This document shows positions 1-11,445 of a stretch of DNA of 64,000 bases, in pieces. A program made the position numbers and the translations under genes. The first letter of the stretch is position 1; each line of letters begins with the position of its first letter. The notes under the pieces were generated by a model. That model saw only the letters and a program-made list of their open reading frames with translations, was not told the origin of the DNA and did no database searches. The stretch is from Porphyra umbilicalis (taxonomy: Eukaryota; Rhodophyta; Bangiophyceae; Bangiales; Bangiaceae). The stretch is from positions 1 through 64,000 of the forward strand of contig KV918962.1 in assembly GCA_002049455.2 (NCBI GenBank), in the 5' to 3' direction.

Positions 1-162
1 ACAGTCTGCATTCATTTTCTCGGCCTGTCGTGCTCTGCTGTTTCGTGTCGGACATACGGAAAACACTCACCGCCTGTCAGGCAAAGCACTGGTCCCGGCC
101 GAGGTGGGAGTGAGCTGAACAGTGTCCGCACCACGGCCGGAGCGCCACCCCCCACAAGCTGG

Positions 163-539
163 AATGCAGGGACGTCTGTGATTGGCCAAGAGGAGCAACA
201 GCAGTGCATGTCGGGTCCCATCTTTACAGAATGTGCCCGTACGGCCCGCAAACGCACAATCGGCGCACTCGTCTTTCTGAGATTATTTGAGAATCCTGAA
301 GAAAATCTCGATAACTCACTGCTCTGGGCTACTTTACCACATGAGACGACTGAGAAAGGAAGAATATCCCAAGAAAACGGAGAATCTCGATTCTGCACGA
401 ACCTGGCGGTTGGAGAGCCAATGGCGCGTCGAAGATACGCACTCAGCAGCTGTTTGATGCTGTTCTAGACCAATGGTTGGCCTGTTTTACAAAGCAGTCC
501 CGGTCTTGGCCGATGAGGACAAAATTGGGGGATCAGCAA
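163..539 (+). mobile_element. Truncated copy of the TA-flanked MITE found at 54,555-54,982
   Basis: This stretch matches the reverse complement of 54,555-54,928 at most positions. The right end carries the terminal repeat ending GGGGATCAGCAA, followed by TA at 540-541, as in the other copy. The match stops abruptly at about 163, and the left terminal inverted repeat of the full copy is absent, so this copy lost its left end or is chimeric there. A 96-residue open frame runs through it, and a similar but not identical frame exists in the other copy. I see no transposase motif in it, so I read it as non-coding. Confidence 0.8.
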
Positions 540-541
540 TA

Positions 542-2648
542 CATTGAGGGAGAATGTCTTTTCGATGCTGTCATAGAATTCCGAGCTTCGTCACTGTAAT
601 GGCGGCTAGTCGTCCTGTCCCTTTGCTCTTGTGACCACTATGGCGTTGGGTCCATTTTTTCTTACCCAGTTGTCGCTGTGTCTTTTTCTCTTCTCCAGTT
701 GTCGCGTCCCCATTGTCGGTCCCCATTTGATATCTTCATCTTTGTCGTATGGTTCTCAGTATAAAACAATGGTCAGCAAAGCAAATAAACACAGCACCCG
801 GCGCGCCGCCACACGCAGGGGGAGGTCGACAGCGGAGGCCGCCAGATGCCTCAAGAAATGAACAAGAGATGAGTAAACACTCCGGCAGGGACCGGGGGGG
901 GGAACGGGGAAGGACGTGAAACGCATGGAGGAAAAAAACGAACGTCAGTACAGCTCGACTTGCATGGCGTGCGGATGGGGGGAGGGAGGGGGGCAAAGAA
1001 TGGGGCAGATGCGGCCCGCGGGCGCAAAGAAAGGGGGAGGGCGGGGGGCAAAAAAAGGGGCGGATGCGGAGCGCGGGCCCGAAGAAGGAGCGGATGCGGC
1101 GCGCGCGTCGAAGAGAGAGCATGGCGGTGCGGTGACGACGATGGAGTGGTGGTGTGAAAGGCCCGACGGAGGGGCCAGATGACAAGATGGCGAAACGACG
1201 GAAGAGAGCAGAGAGGCAGTGCAGGCGCGCTGCTGACCATTTCTGGGCCTTGGTGTGGAGTGTATACTGTACAGTGGGGGTTCCCCGAAGGCATCTGTAA
1301 ACGCTTTTGGCGGAATCTGTAATCGCTTGCGTGTGTAATCCATCTGGACCAGAGCGATCGTGAGCCATCGAATGCTGAAACGTGGATATTCTTGATTGGG
1401 CGTGCAGATGGGACCATCCAATCAAATGGCCTAGAGGGTGACCATCAAATCGACTAGGGCCATCCATTCTATGCAACGTGGCTGCCTGAGCGTTGAGAAC
1501 ACGAATGGATCCCTACTAGAAGCTTCGCTAATAATTATCGCCTCTCATCCCTGGTCTGGGCGCACGCTTGGGCTTCCTACCCTTCGCGACAGCTGCTCTA
1601 GCGCAGTCTTTGCCTACGCGATGTACGAGTACCAAGAGAACGAAGGTGAGACACACGCCTCCTGCCATCAGTTTGCAAAGAGTCCCCACACACAGCCTGT
1701 CCAACATACACGCACACACGCAACACGAAACCACGCATCTGAGCGTCCGCACCGTCACCACACTGTACATGCGGACACACAAAACGCACGCAGTGCTGCG
1801 CTTCAACCCCCTCGAAGACGTACGCCCTCGGGGTGCAGCTCGCGCAAGGCGACCGGTCGCAAGCTGCGCCGCACGGTGGCTTGCACTGTAGCGGCCACCC
1901 CGCCGCCGGTCGCCCCCGCCCCACCACCCTCGGCGACGCCGCCGCCGTCGCCGCCGTCCGCTTGACAGGCAACGAGCGCCCCGGTGGCAGGGGCGCCACG
2001 CGGCAGCCCGTCCGCCACCATCCCCCGCCTCCTCAACTCTGGACGCGAGCCGCGACGGCACCACCGCCGGCGCAGCCGGCGCCGGCGCCTGCGTCCACGC
2101 GTCGGGCGGGGAGCGCGTCGCGGCCGTCCACGGGGGTGGGTGCGCCCCCAGCCAACGCGGGGCCCCGGCCCGCCAGCGCCGGCGGCGGGCAACGCGCACG
2201 CCCGCCCCGCCCGGTCGCAACGGGTTGAGGTGGGCGACGGGGTGGGGGTGTCGAGCGACCACGACGGCGGCGCGTAGGCGTCGCCGTCACCCCCGCCGCC
2301 GCTGCCGTCTCCCGCGACGCGCACGTGGAGTCAGCGTCCGCAGGGCGCCGACACAGGTCCACTCCGCGTCGACGGCAGCGCTATGGCGGCGCCCAGCGAT
2401 AGCGTGCATGGCAAAGTGGGCGGTGGCCGCCCCGTGGCCGCCACAGCCCCGACCGCGCCGCGAGCCACGACCACCAACGGCCCGCCGCCGGGGCGGGCAA
2501 GGGGAGCGCCGCCGCCAAAAGACGCACAGCGGCGCTGACACCGAGTGCCGACCGTCCGCCGAAAAAGCCCACGCGGGCGGGCAGGGGCGACCGTTGGTCG
2601 CTGGCCAACACCGACGCCCCGCCCCCCGCGGACCCCCCCCCCCCCCCC
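542..2648. other. Intergenic stretch, purine-rich then extremely GC-rich, no gene recognised
   Basis: From about 890 to 1,180 the plus strand is a purine-rich tract of GGGGG and GAAG blocks. From about 1,850 to 2,640 GC is so high that open frames persist on both strands in several phases. None of the translations shows a recognisable domain or a natural residue composition; they are arginine/proline or alanine/glycine ladders typical of antisense or out-of-frame GC-rich DNA. The right part is the 3' flank of the RING-finger gene. Confidence 0.5.
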
Positions 2649-3653
2649 TCAAGTGGCGCTCGCCGGCCGCCCGTCCAGGTCCGCCTTGCACACTGGGCAC
2701 ACGGCGCGGACGTGGAGCCACTCGTCGATGCACGTCGTGTGGAAGGCGTGGTCGCAGCGGAGCACCCGCAGCTCCTCGCCGACCGCAAAGTCCGACAGGC
2801 AAACCGCACACGTGCCGTCCGCGTCGGGCGTGGCGGCGGCGCCGTCGGGGGTGGTGGCGGCCGCCCCCGCCGTGGCGGCCGCGGGCGCCGGCATGGGGAG
2901 CGCCGACGGCGGAGAGGCGGCGGTGGACGTGGCCGCCGTAGACCCGTCGGCGGCGGCCGCCGCCGCCGTCGCCTTTGTCGTCCCGCCGCCGCCGCCCGCC
3001 GCGGGTGGCGCCGCCGCCGGCACCGACGCCACCCCGACCGTCCGCGTCGGCAGCGCGGCAATGGCGCGGTCTAATGCCCCTCGGGCCCCCCCGCCGACCC
3101 GCTCGGCGGGGTCGGCCAACTGCTCAAACGGGTTGGGGCCGCCAAAGCCGTCGCTGCCGTGAAAGAAGTGGACCCTCGCCGGATCATCGGGTTCAATGTT
3201 CCCTATCAGCGAGAGCAAGACAAGCTCTCCAGGGGGATCCAGAGCGATCGAGCCGACGCCCGAGTCACCGCCATTGTCATCGCCGCCGACGCCCCCATGG
3301 CCTGGGCCGCCACCGCTGCGGGCGGGAAACACCAGCGTCAGCCTTGGCCGTGACGAGTGCCGGGGCAACGACGGCCGGCGGGACGCGCGGCGGGACGGCA
3401 CCACCGACCTCTCGAACATCGCCGCCTCCACTGCCCTCTGGGATAGCACCGCCGCCGCCGCCGACGCCCGCCCCTGTGCGGCGTGGAGGTTGACTTCAGC
3501 GTCGACGAGCGCCTGCCACGCGTGCCACGAGGTGGGGGTGCTGTGCAACCCCTCGGCGGCGCTCGCCGGTAGCCCGTAGGCGCTAGATAGCGATTCGACT
3601 TGGAGGTCCATGGCCAGCTTCGCGTCCAGGGTCAGGTCCAGGGGGGCGGCCAT
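2649..3653 (-). CDS. RING-H2 finger protein, probable E3 ubiquitin ligase
   Basis: The 334-residue frame ends in a RING-H2 domain at about residues 281-325. The pattern is complete: CAVC, then RCDHAFHTTC, then CPVC, giving the C3H2C3 zinc ligands. In known families such a domain binds an E2 enzyme and directs ubiquitin transfer. The rest of the protein is alanine-, glycine- and proline-rich and probably disordered; there is no obvious membrane segment, so a soluble RING-H2 protein is likely. I chose the ATG at 3,653 (MAAPLDLTLD) because the frame upstream, open to 4,067, has arginine-rich composition unlike the gene. The stop is TGA at 2,649-2,651, just after a run of C. The domain call is firm; the substrate and N-terminus are unknown. 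Confidence 0.85.
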   Translation of the reverse strand: MAAPLDLTLDAKLAMDLQVESLSSAYGLPASAAEGLHSTPTSWHAWQALVDAEVNLHAAQGRASAAAAVLSQRAVEAAMFERSVVPSRRASRRPSLPRHSSRPRLTLVFPARSGGGPGHGGVGGDDNGGDSGVGSIALDPPGELVLLSLIGNIEPDDPARVHFFHGSDGFGGPNPFEQLADPAERVGGGARGALDRAIAALPTRTVGVASVPAAAPPAAGGGGGTTKATAAAAAADGSTAATSTAASPPSALPMPAPAAATAGAAATTPDGAAATPDADGTCAVCLSDFAVGEELRVLRCDHAFHTTCIDEWLHVRAVCPVCKADLDGRPASAT

Positions 3654-6600
3654 GACGCCGTCGCCACCGACGTCGAGTGGGGAGCGGCGGGCGACAGAAA
3701 GAGCGTGGGGCAACAACGAGGGGGGGGGTGGAGAAAATACCGCTTGATAGGGTTGGACCCGGCGGGTGGAGGGCCAGGGAGCAAAGGGAAGAGCGGCGAC
3801 GAGTGGCCGCTCCGGGGCAACAAAGCAGCAGGGGCGCGTCGGGTAGTTGGTGCGACCAGCAACGAGGGCAGAGTCGTAGGCGGGCAGACGCGGCGCCGGC
3901 AAGGAAACTCGATGCGCGGTGGTTAAACACCTACAGCGAGACGGCCCGTAAAAAGGCGGGCGGGGTCGGTGGCGACCCGCGCACGCGTGGCCCGGCCGAG
4001 GCGCACGCCGCCAGCACCCGTGACGCTGGCGACAACAAGGGGGGGTGGTCGGCGGGCGTGGCCCCAACCGAGGCGCACGTCACCAGCAACCCGTGACGCT
4101 GGCGACATAAGGGGCGGGGGTGGCAGTCAAGCGTGCAGCGCCAAGACGCCACGCTGGATGAGGCTGTCCGAACGCGGGTGCGCCTGCGCGCCGGCGTGCT
4201 CCATCGAGTGCGAGACCCATTTCGAGACACGCACTTTTCAATGTGGTGCCGAGTTTGTGTCGCCGCAACGGTGGCGCCACATGGCTTGCAAGCCAATTGG
4301 GGCCAAGCCGTGGGGCGCCACAAAGTCGCCGCCACAAAACGCAGAGCGTGTCTCGGACGGGGTGTGATGCAGTCAATTGGCAATTTTCAATGAAGTAGCC
4401 TCGTGGAGAGACACGGGTTGCCGTCCGGTGCCTCGCCTGAGAGCCACTGCTACAGTATCGCCGCCCTCCCCTTGGCGATGGCCCGCCGGCCGCGTGACGA
4501 GCGCCCCACTTCTGGAGGGGCAAGAACGTGCGGGCGCCGCCGCCAACGACAATGTTGGGACCGGCCGTTGCTGTGGTGAGAGGTGAAATGTCCGGCTCCG
4601 ACGCTCGTTCGACGGCAGCGACAGCAGCAGTGGCAGCCTCCTCCAGTGTGGTTCTGGTGGCAACCCATGGGGCTGTGTCAGGCGACGGTCCGAGCAGCAT
4701 CCCTGCAACAATAAATGCTGCCTCGGGCGAAACCAGTACACCGTTTTCTGCAGATTGCAGTAGGCGCCTCTTCAGAGAGGGCCCAGTCATACGGGTGGCC
4801 TGCGAACAGAGTACCGGCACAGCATACACAAGCATTCTCTGCAGCTGACGGCCTGCGTCTCGTGATTGTGATCGCTCAATCACTCAGTGACGGTCCCTAT
4901 GGATTGAAAACGGCAGGTTAGATGAAGAAGCTCGACAGCCACAACGACGGCGCCAACGCACGGTAGCACGGCTCATCATGTCCACCCTCTCATGCATTGG
5001 CCATTGAGAGTAACCGTGCCGTCGCCCAGTACGTATGCGGCATTACAAAGAACCTGTCAGGATCAAGGAGATGCTCGGGGGGCATCAGGTAGGCCATGAA
5101 CAGAGAGATCCTGAGGGGGTAGCAGAAGTGATTCGCACGGTTGTCGCCCTCTCATTTGCTCTCTCGCGGGTCCCATCAGTTGACCTGACCCTTGCGCCCT
5201 CGGCTGGTGACCCGCGCAATGACGGTCCCCTCAGCGGTCTGGCATCATCCAGCACGACGTGTGTCATGCCGCACGTCCCGCATGCTCCGAGGCGCCCCTC
5301 TTCGACTGCCAGAAAAAAAAGAGCCTCCCGCACCGCAGCCAAAACCGACTGATATTACGGTCTCGCCACTGTGGCAGGGGGCCATTCCTTGCGATTCGTA
5401 CAGTCCGCCGCCTGTGTGGATCTGGGTCTGGCAGTCTGATCCTCCTTGCATGCTCCTTCGCAGCCGACCCACCGCGGTCTGCGTCGTTCTCGCCCGTGCA
5501 TGGCCGGCAGTCGCCGTCATGGCGACAGTGAAAACCAATCCGCACCGTGACTGACATTGCTGTGTGTCGTCCCACCGCGCGGGGCATGCCTAACCCAAAC
5601 GCGTCCAGTAGTAGGGGAGAAACGCGGCGCGTCGGCTTCCCCGTGCGGTGCTATCCACGCATGGCGGTGCGTGTTTCAAGCCGCGGCATCCCGCAACTGC
5701 TGCGCGGCACGGAGTGAAAAAAGAGGTGGTGCCGTGGACCGCACGCGAATCGCGGAGGCCACATGGGGGGGCGAGGCGGGAAGGCGGGAAGGCAGCAGAC
5801 CGCCGCTGAGCGCGCGCCGTGGCACTGCGCTTTTCTCCTTGGTGGTCCTCTGAGACTCGGTGTATTTAATGTAATGCGAAGCGGAGAAAATAAGCGTTGA
5901 GAACACTTTGGTGGACCAATGAGAAGAGCGCATAAATGTTGTCAGGAGCAAAATTGTGTTTCAAACGCACTCTCACCACCCAGGTGGGTGAATCTTCTGG
6001 GTCGTGCGCAGTCCCGAGAGCAGCTGAAAAGCCACCAGATTGTGCAGTCGGACGGGATGCATCCTCCTGGGTCAGCATATGGAAAAAGTTTCGAACCTGT
6101 GGCCCAATGAGCGCCCGCCAGTTGAGCCAATGGTCTGCGCAAGAGCCACCGCACCTGTTTTTTTGCTCACGGATGAGGTCTCAGTGGCGTTCCCCATCCC
6201 CAAGACTGGCTCCTCCCGCAACCGCCACCATCCTGTGACCCGCATCAGAATATCTGCGTGCTGGCCTGGTAAAAACTATCCCAGTTGCACCCCGACCTCA
6301 TCGGGACCTCAGCCCCAGAGCTTGAGTTTCTACGCTGGCGGCAGGCGCTCCGCGCGAGGCCCGCGTCCGGGCACAGCACTACGCGCCCCGACGCCGTGGC
6401 CGTGTGTTGCGAACGCCCCCGCACGTCGTGCCGGCTCCCGCGCACGTAGCGCCGGTGAGGGGGGGCCCTGCGCTCTGCCCTAGCAGACGCCGACTCCGCG
6501 CGCACCGCGGCACGGGCACTACTGCCGCCGCCGCCGCGGCGCGGCCGCGGCAGCTGCAGCTCCCCGCACACGGCGCGTGGGTGGTTGTGTTCCCCGTCTG

Positions 6601-6919
6601 TGCAGCCTGTCTGCTCGTGGCTAAAGTTTGAGGGCTCGCGCCCGTCTCCGCTCGACGCTCTGAGGCGGTGCACGGCCTTGCAAGCACGTGTCGACCTCGT
6701 TCCCGGTTTGCCCGAGGAGGTACATACCGCGGCGTGTGCCTCCCGTGTCTCTCTGCATTACGACGCCGCCGCGCGAGCGCGCTTTGGTGTGCACGGAGCT
6801 GAGGTGTTTTGAGCGGATTGAGTTGCTGGGTGCCAGCCCACCTCTCGGCCGACGTCCTACTTGGCGCGCCCACTTTGCCCCTGAGCTCCCTCGTCGCCCC
6901 GGCATCCGCACACCCTCGC
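3654..6919. other. Intergenic stretch without a recognised gene
   Basis: Several frames of 60-270 codons exist here on both strands, but none shows a domain, a sustained codon pattern or a credible start. The region about 4,200-5,560 is less GC-rich than its surroundings and could hold old transposon debris, but I found no matching terminal repeats. The last part, about 6,300-6,919, would be promoter and 5' leader for the plus-strand gene starting at 6,920; no clear TATA box was seen. Confidence 0.4.
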
Positions 6920-9900
6920 ATGGCCGTTAGTACCGCGCCTGCCGCCGCGACGATGGCACCTGGACCGCCCGATGGAAGCCGCGTGAGCGTCGGTGGCGCT
7001 GGCAGCAGCGGTGGCGTCGGCACTGGGTCTGGCGGCACAACGGGAGTGGCCAAGCGCCGCCCCGGCCGCCCCGCCACCTATGTCTTTGACAAGCCCGACG
7101 AAGAGCTCAACGAGAATGAGCGGCGACTCAAGCGGGCGATTGAGAAGCGGCGGCTGCGGCAAAACCGGTCCTACCACCGGCGGCGGCAGGAGAAGAAGCT
7201 GGCGAGCGAGGCCGCCGAAGGCAGGGGCGACGCTGCCGCCGCCGCCGCCCCTGCCGCTGCTGCCGCCGCTACTCGCGGTGCACGCGACGATGCAGCGGTT
7301 GCGCCAATGCCACCGCCCCGCAATGATGGCCTCGGCTTGCCACCGCCGCCGCCACCGCTGGTTCCGCCAGGGGCGGTCGGTGATATGAGTGGTCCCCAAG
7401 GGGGCGCTGATGGCCATGCCGCGGCGGGGGTGCCCGTGATGCCGTTGCCGCCCATGGACGCGGCGTCGACGGCTGCAGCAGCTGCGGGCGACGCTAGCGG
7501 CATGCCGAGCCAGCGGCTGATGGGTCTGTACGAAGGCTGGTCGCCAATGGTGCCGTCTCTTTCTTCCTTACCGTCCCCCTCCGTGCTGCCATCCCCGTCG
7601 GTCTTGTTGTCGCTACCCGGGCTGTCACAGATTCCCCCGCCGGGGGTGCATGTGCCCTCCGGCTCTGCGGGCGGGGGGGACGTGGCGCTTTCTCGCCTCT
7701 TTTCGGCGCCGCTCATGTCGGACGCGGGCGGTGCCGGTGGGGGGGGGGGCACCGCCCTCGGCCGCCGCCAGGGTGTGGTCGGCGGCGGCGCCGGTGAAGC
7801 CTCAACCCCGCCGGTGGGTGGCACCGAAGGCATCGGTGGAAATGGTGCCTGTGGCAACGGGTCAACCTCCCCGAGTCTGTCGTCAGCAGCGCTGCCGCTG
7901 CTCGACGTGCGCGCGCCGATTAAACGGTCGTCACTGGTGGCTCCCGCAGAGGCCATGATGCTCCCGTCGTTGATGCACGGCTTTTCGCCGCTAGTGCGAG
8001 CGGCGGCGGCGTACTCGCAGCCGTCACCTGGCTTTCTTATCGACGGGGTGTTGTCGCATACGGCAGCTGCGGGAGCGAACGGCAACGGCAATGCTGAGGA
8101 CACCACTGAGTCGTCATTTTCCTCCTCAGCCGCCGCCGCCGTCGACGGCGGGCAGCTAATGCTGCCGACGGCCGGCTCCAATTCGCTGCTCCGTGGCGTA
8201 GAGGACGACGAAGCTGATCAGGTGCAGCGCGCCGTAGAAGACGTGTGGCGCACGTCCGCCGTCGGCGGTGGCGCTCGCGATGACGCCCTGGTGTCGGTAG
8301 ACGAGCTGCGTCGCGTCACGGGTCTGCGACGCATCGTCTTTGACAGCGTCCGTGGGCGTGTTGCGTGTTTGCCGTCCGCCTCTCAGCGGGCTCTCTTGCT
8401 CCTCTCCGTCTTTCCCCGCACATTTGACTTGGAGGCGGCGGCGTCAGTGCTCGATCTTCCGTCGGCACCACGGGAGGTGCTGGCACCGCTCCTTGACGCT
8501 CAGCTGCTCACGCCTGTCGATGACCGACTGGAACTCAATGGGGTCGCCAAGCTGTTTGTGTCGGAGGAGCAGCTGCCCGTCAAGGGCCTCGCCCTGACCG
8601 ACGGGGACCATGCGACGATTGCAGACGGGCCGCTCGCTGACGCCCCGACTAGCCTCACCGACGGCTTGGTCGCTGCTGCTCGGTCCCGCTTCGTTGCCCA
8701 CTTCCAAACCGTCCTTCGCTCGCTCGACGATGAGAGCATCCACCGGCTCGGCTGGGCGCGGGAGCGCGCCATGGCTGTCTACGACGTGGAGCGAGACAAT
8801 ATGGACGCGGCGGCGCAAATTGCGCGTGCGTCCACCAGTGAGAAGCCGCTGCGGCAGTTCCTAACCGCCGGCGCAACGGTCATGCGCTACTGCGTGCCCG
8901 CCGCGTCCCGCGTCGAGTACCTGCGCCAGGCCGTCGAGGCGACGGACGCGGCGTCGACGACTCCGCCAACCAAGCTCGACGGCGCCGATGACGATGGCGC
9001 GATGCTGCCACTGTCCCCTTGTTCCAAGGCGGCGGCCAAGACGGAGCGCGTCGCGGAAGCCACCGCCGCGGTCGCACAGGTGGTTGCCGCCCACAAGGCC
9101 GCGGCCGTTGCGTCCGAGGCGGCTGCGGTGGCGGCGGCCGAGGCGGCTGATGCGGCGTTTGGGCCCCGCCCCGGTGGCGTGCGGCCGCTCGACTCGGCCT
9201 CTCTCGCCGCGCAGCGGCAGCGGGAGGAGGCGGAGATTGCGCGTGCGCGGCAAGCGGCGGCCGCCGCGTCGGCCGCCATGGCCTCGGACTTGGGTTCTGT
9301 GGGCGCCGACGACGCTGCACCAATCAGTGTGTGCCCGGAACTCCGCTCCCGCGCGCGCCTGCACCTGGCACTCGGCGAGGCCTACTGCGATACGCTCAAC
9401 GTGGAGGCAGCGGAGGAGCCGCTGCAGCGCGCCATGGAGCTGATGGGGGAGGTGTCCCCGGCGCGCTCTTGCCTGCCGACTCTCATCGACTCGGTACTCG
9501 TACTGCTACTCGTTGCGTCGATTCGCATGCAATCCACTCCGCCACGCACCGGCGAGGCACGCGCACTGCTCGTCCGCGCGCTGCGTATTTTGACCGCCGG
9601 CGGCCTCGGCAAGACGACACTCGCGGTCAATGCGATGACCAACCTCACCCAAATTCACCTCCGCCGCGGTGAGCTGCTGAAGGCCCGCTCGGTTGTTTCG
9701 CAGCTGCTCGACGTGCTCGACACGATGCGCTACTCCAAGATGCCCATCTTTGCGGACGCGCTCGGCTCCCAAGCGATGGTGTCGCTCGCTCTTGGCGACG
9801 CGGCGGCGGCGGAGCGTCAATTCTCCGCCGCTCTCGAAGTCGTTGCCGAGTGGGGCACCAAGACCTGGGGCTCCCTCCCGGTGCAACACTGCCTCGACCT

Positions 9901-10159
9901 CGACCTGTGGCTGTTGGAGGGGCTCGCTCGTGCCATGCGCGTGCAGGGGCGCGTCGAAGACGCGGCCTACGTGACACAGAAGGCCCGGGAAGGTCGCGTG
10001 TCGCGGCAGCTGGGGCCACCACGCAGCGGCCGGGTTTCAAGCCGCCAGCCTGCCGGGGGAGTGTTGGAGGGGGCGGCAGCGGGCACCGTCCTGCAGCCGC
10101 CCGCCGAAAGCGGCTACGACGCTGCCCCCGAGTATGCCCAATTACGCCACATCTACTGA
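6920..10159 (+). CDS. AT-hook/bZIP-like N-terminus fused to a STAND-type winged-helix and TPR region
   Basis: A single uninterrupted frame of 1,079 residues. Residues about 44-54 hold an AT-hook (KRRPGRPATY). About 72-97 is a basic stretch, EKRRLRQNRSYHRRRQEKK, resembling a bZIP DNA-contacting region, but no leucine zipper follows. A long low-complexity linker rich in glycine, proline and serine comes next. Residues about 462-547 resemble the winged helix after the NTPase of STAND proteins of the MalT/AfsR type (LLLLSVFPRTFDLEAAASVL), followed by the usual helical segment with ERDNMDAA. An alanine-rich coiled coil lies near 702-747, and TPR-like helices (LALGEAYCDTLNVEAAEEPL and others) fill about 800-1,025. 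No Walker A or B motif is present. I chose ATG 6,920; in-frame ATGs at 6,809 and 6,953 are alternatives. Probably a nuclear regulator (inference). Confidence 0.75.
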   Translation: MAVSTAPAAATMAPGPPDGSRVSVGGAGSSGGVGTGSGGTTGVAKRRPGRPATYVFDKPDEELNENERRLKRAIEKRRLRQNRSYHRRRQEKKLASEAAEGRGDAAAAAAPAAAAAATRGARDDAAVAPMPPPRNDGLGLPPPPPPLVPPGAVGDMSGPQGGADGHAAAGVPVMPLPPMDAASTAAAAAGDASGMPSQRLMGLYEGWSPMVPSLSSLPSPSVLPSPSVLLSLPGLSQIPPPGVHVPSGSAGGGDVALSRLFSAPLMSDAGGAGGGGGTALGRRQGVVGGGAGEASTPPVGGTEGIGGNGACGNGSTSPSLSSAALPLLDVRAPIKRSSLVAPAEAMMLPSLMHGFSPLVRAAAAYSQPSPGFLIDGVLSHTAAAGANGNGNAEDTTESSFSSSAAAAVDGGQLMLPTAGSNSLLRGVEDDEADQVQRAVEDVWRTSAVGGGARDDALVSVDELRRVTGLRRIVFDSVRGRVACLPSASQRALLLLSVFPRTFDLEAAASVLDLPSAPREVLAPLLDAQLLTPVDDRLELNGVAKLFVSEEQLPVKGLALTDGDHATIADGPLADAPTSLTDGLVAAARSRFVAHFQTVLRSLDDESIHRLGWARERAMAVYDVERDNMDAAAQIARASTSEKPLRQFLTAGATVMRYCVPAASRVEYLRQAVEATDAASTTPPTKLDGADDDGAMLPLSPCSKAAAKTERVAEATAAVAQVVAAHKAAAVASEAAAVAAAEAADAAFGPRPGGVRPLDSASLAAQRQREEAEIARARQAAAAASAAMASDLGSVGADDAAPISVCPELRSRARLHLALGEAYCDTLNVEAAEEPLQRAMELMGEVSPARSCLPTLIDSVLVLLLVASIRMQSTPPRTGEARALLVRALRILTAGGLGKTTLAVNAMTNLTQIHLRRGELLKARSVVSQLLDVLDTMRYSKMPIFADALGSQAMVSLALGDAAAAERQFSAALEVVAEWGTKTWGSLPVQHCLDLDLWLLEGLARAMRVQGRVEDAAYVTQKAREGRVSRQLGPPRSGRVSSRQPAGGVLEGAAAGTVLQPPAESGYDAAPEYAQLRHIY

Positions 10160-11445
10160 CACATGTATTGAAGGGGGGTGTGTGGGCGGGGGGGGTAGGG
10201 CGGGTCCGTCTGCTTTGGTTCCTTGCACACATCCTTTGTTTGTGATGCCTCGTTGTTTTCTTTTTTCATCGTTGCCGTTTCGGTCTTTGTACTGTTTGGC
10301 TGCGGCAATGTCCGTGACGTCGGCCGCCGAACAAAGTCGCCTCAGCGATGGACGAGCGCTCGTATGCTCGAGCAACTGCGATAGCCGCGGCCGGCGGCTG
10401 AGCGTGACCGTCGCGTATGCAGTGCTGACCTACAAGCCGCCTCGTTGACGCGACGCCGCGCCGCCACGGCTCGACATTGCCGCCCACGACCATTCGGTGT
10501 ACGGGGCCTCACCAGGTCGTGCCGTTATCAGCCCTCTGGTCGAAAAAAACAAAGCGAGTGTAGAGATGTGCGGTCGGTATGCAGCCAACCGAGCCAGTGC
10601 GCAGGCGCCAGGCCCCCTCCTCTCCACCCGTCTTCTTCTGACGGCCTTTCATGAGCTCTCTTTTGACTCTCCCACACCGTCCGCCTGAGCGTCTTGAGAC
10701 CCTGCCCCGTCGACCGGTGACAGTGCGAGCCGGGGTCGGCGGCCGTCTCAACGAGGACCGCATGTACTGTACCGGCTCGCAGAACCGTCCTTTCGCGTGG
10801 CCGCCGCCTCCTCCCCCTCCTCCAACTCGAAGACGCCCTGGAAGGAGCGCCTCAAAAGCACCTTTGTTGAGGCAGTCGGCGGTGAGCACGATGCGCTGCA
10901 GGCCACGATTGCAGGCCGTCCATGCGCCTTTTTCTCTGGTGCATGCTTCAACACCCTCGCTTCGCCCCTGTTGACCAAAGGAAGGGTCCTCCCGTCACGG
11001 CACACCGAGCCCTTGCGCTGATGCCTGTTGCTCGGCGTGCCCCGCCCTACCCCTGCCGGTCGGTGCCGCCGCTGACGCGTCGCATCGGCATGGCAGCTGC
11101 CGTCCGCGCGGTGGAGGGCGACGAGCGGCTCGCGGGCGGGGTGGGCCGGCCGGCAGCCGGCGCTCACGCGACACTCCATGGGGAGCACAGGCCGTACAGT
11201 GGTGGCAAAGCGGCGGCGGCCGCCGCGCCTCCCCTCGCGCGCTCCACGCCCGCAAGCGGCGCTCCCACCGCCGGCCGACCGACCGCCGGCGCCCCCCCAC
11301 CAAAGAGGTCGTCGTCGCCGCACCGCCCCGCCCGCCGCGTCTCGCACGCGCGGCGCCACACACGGCATGCCACCCGGCCCCGCCGCGCTTCCGTCCCCCG
11401 CCCCGCGGCCACGTTGCGTCACCGCCCCCACCCCCGGCGCCGGCG
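10160..11445. other. Intergenic stretch between two convergent genes, no gene recognised
   Basis: This holds the 3' flanks of the plus-strand gene ending at 10,159 and the minus-strand methyltransferase ending at 11,446. Open frames up to 270 codons on the minus strand are arginine/glycine-rich and show no domain. No AATAAA signal or repeat was noticed. Confidence 0.4.

Noticed and set aside
736-1476. 246-codon open frame on the minus strand
   Set aside because: Cysteine/proline/serine-rich translation opposite a purine-rich tract, no domain, and overlapping open frames in other phases.
1528-2262. 244-codon minus-strand frame
   Set aside because: Arginine-ladder composition caused by extreme GC; no motif, and competing frames are equally open.
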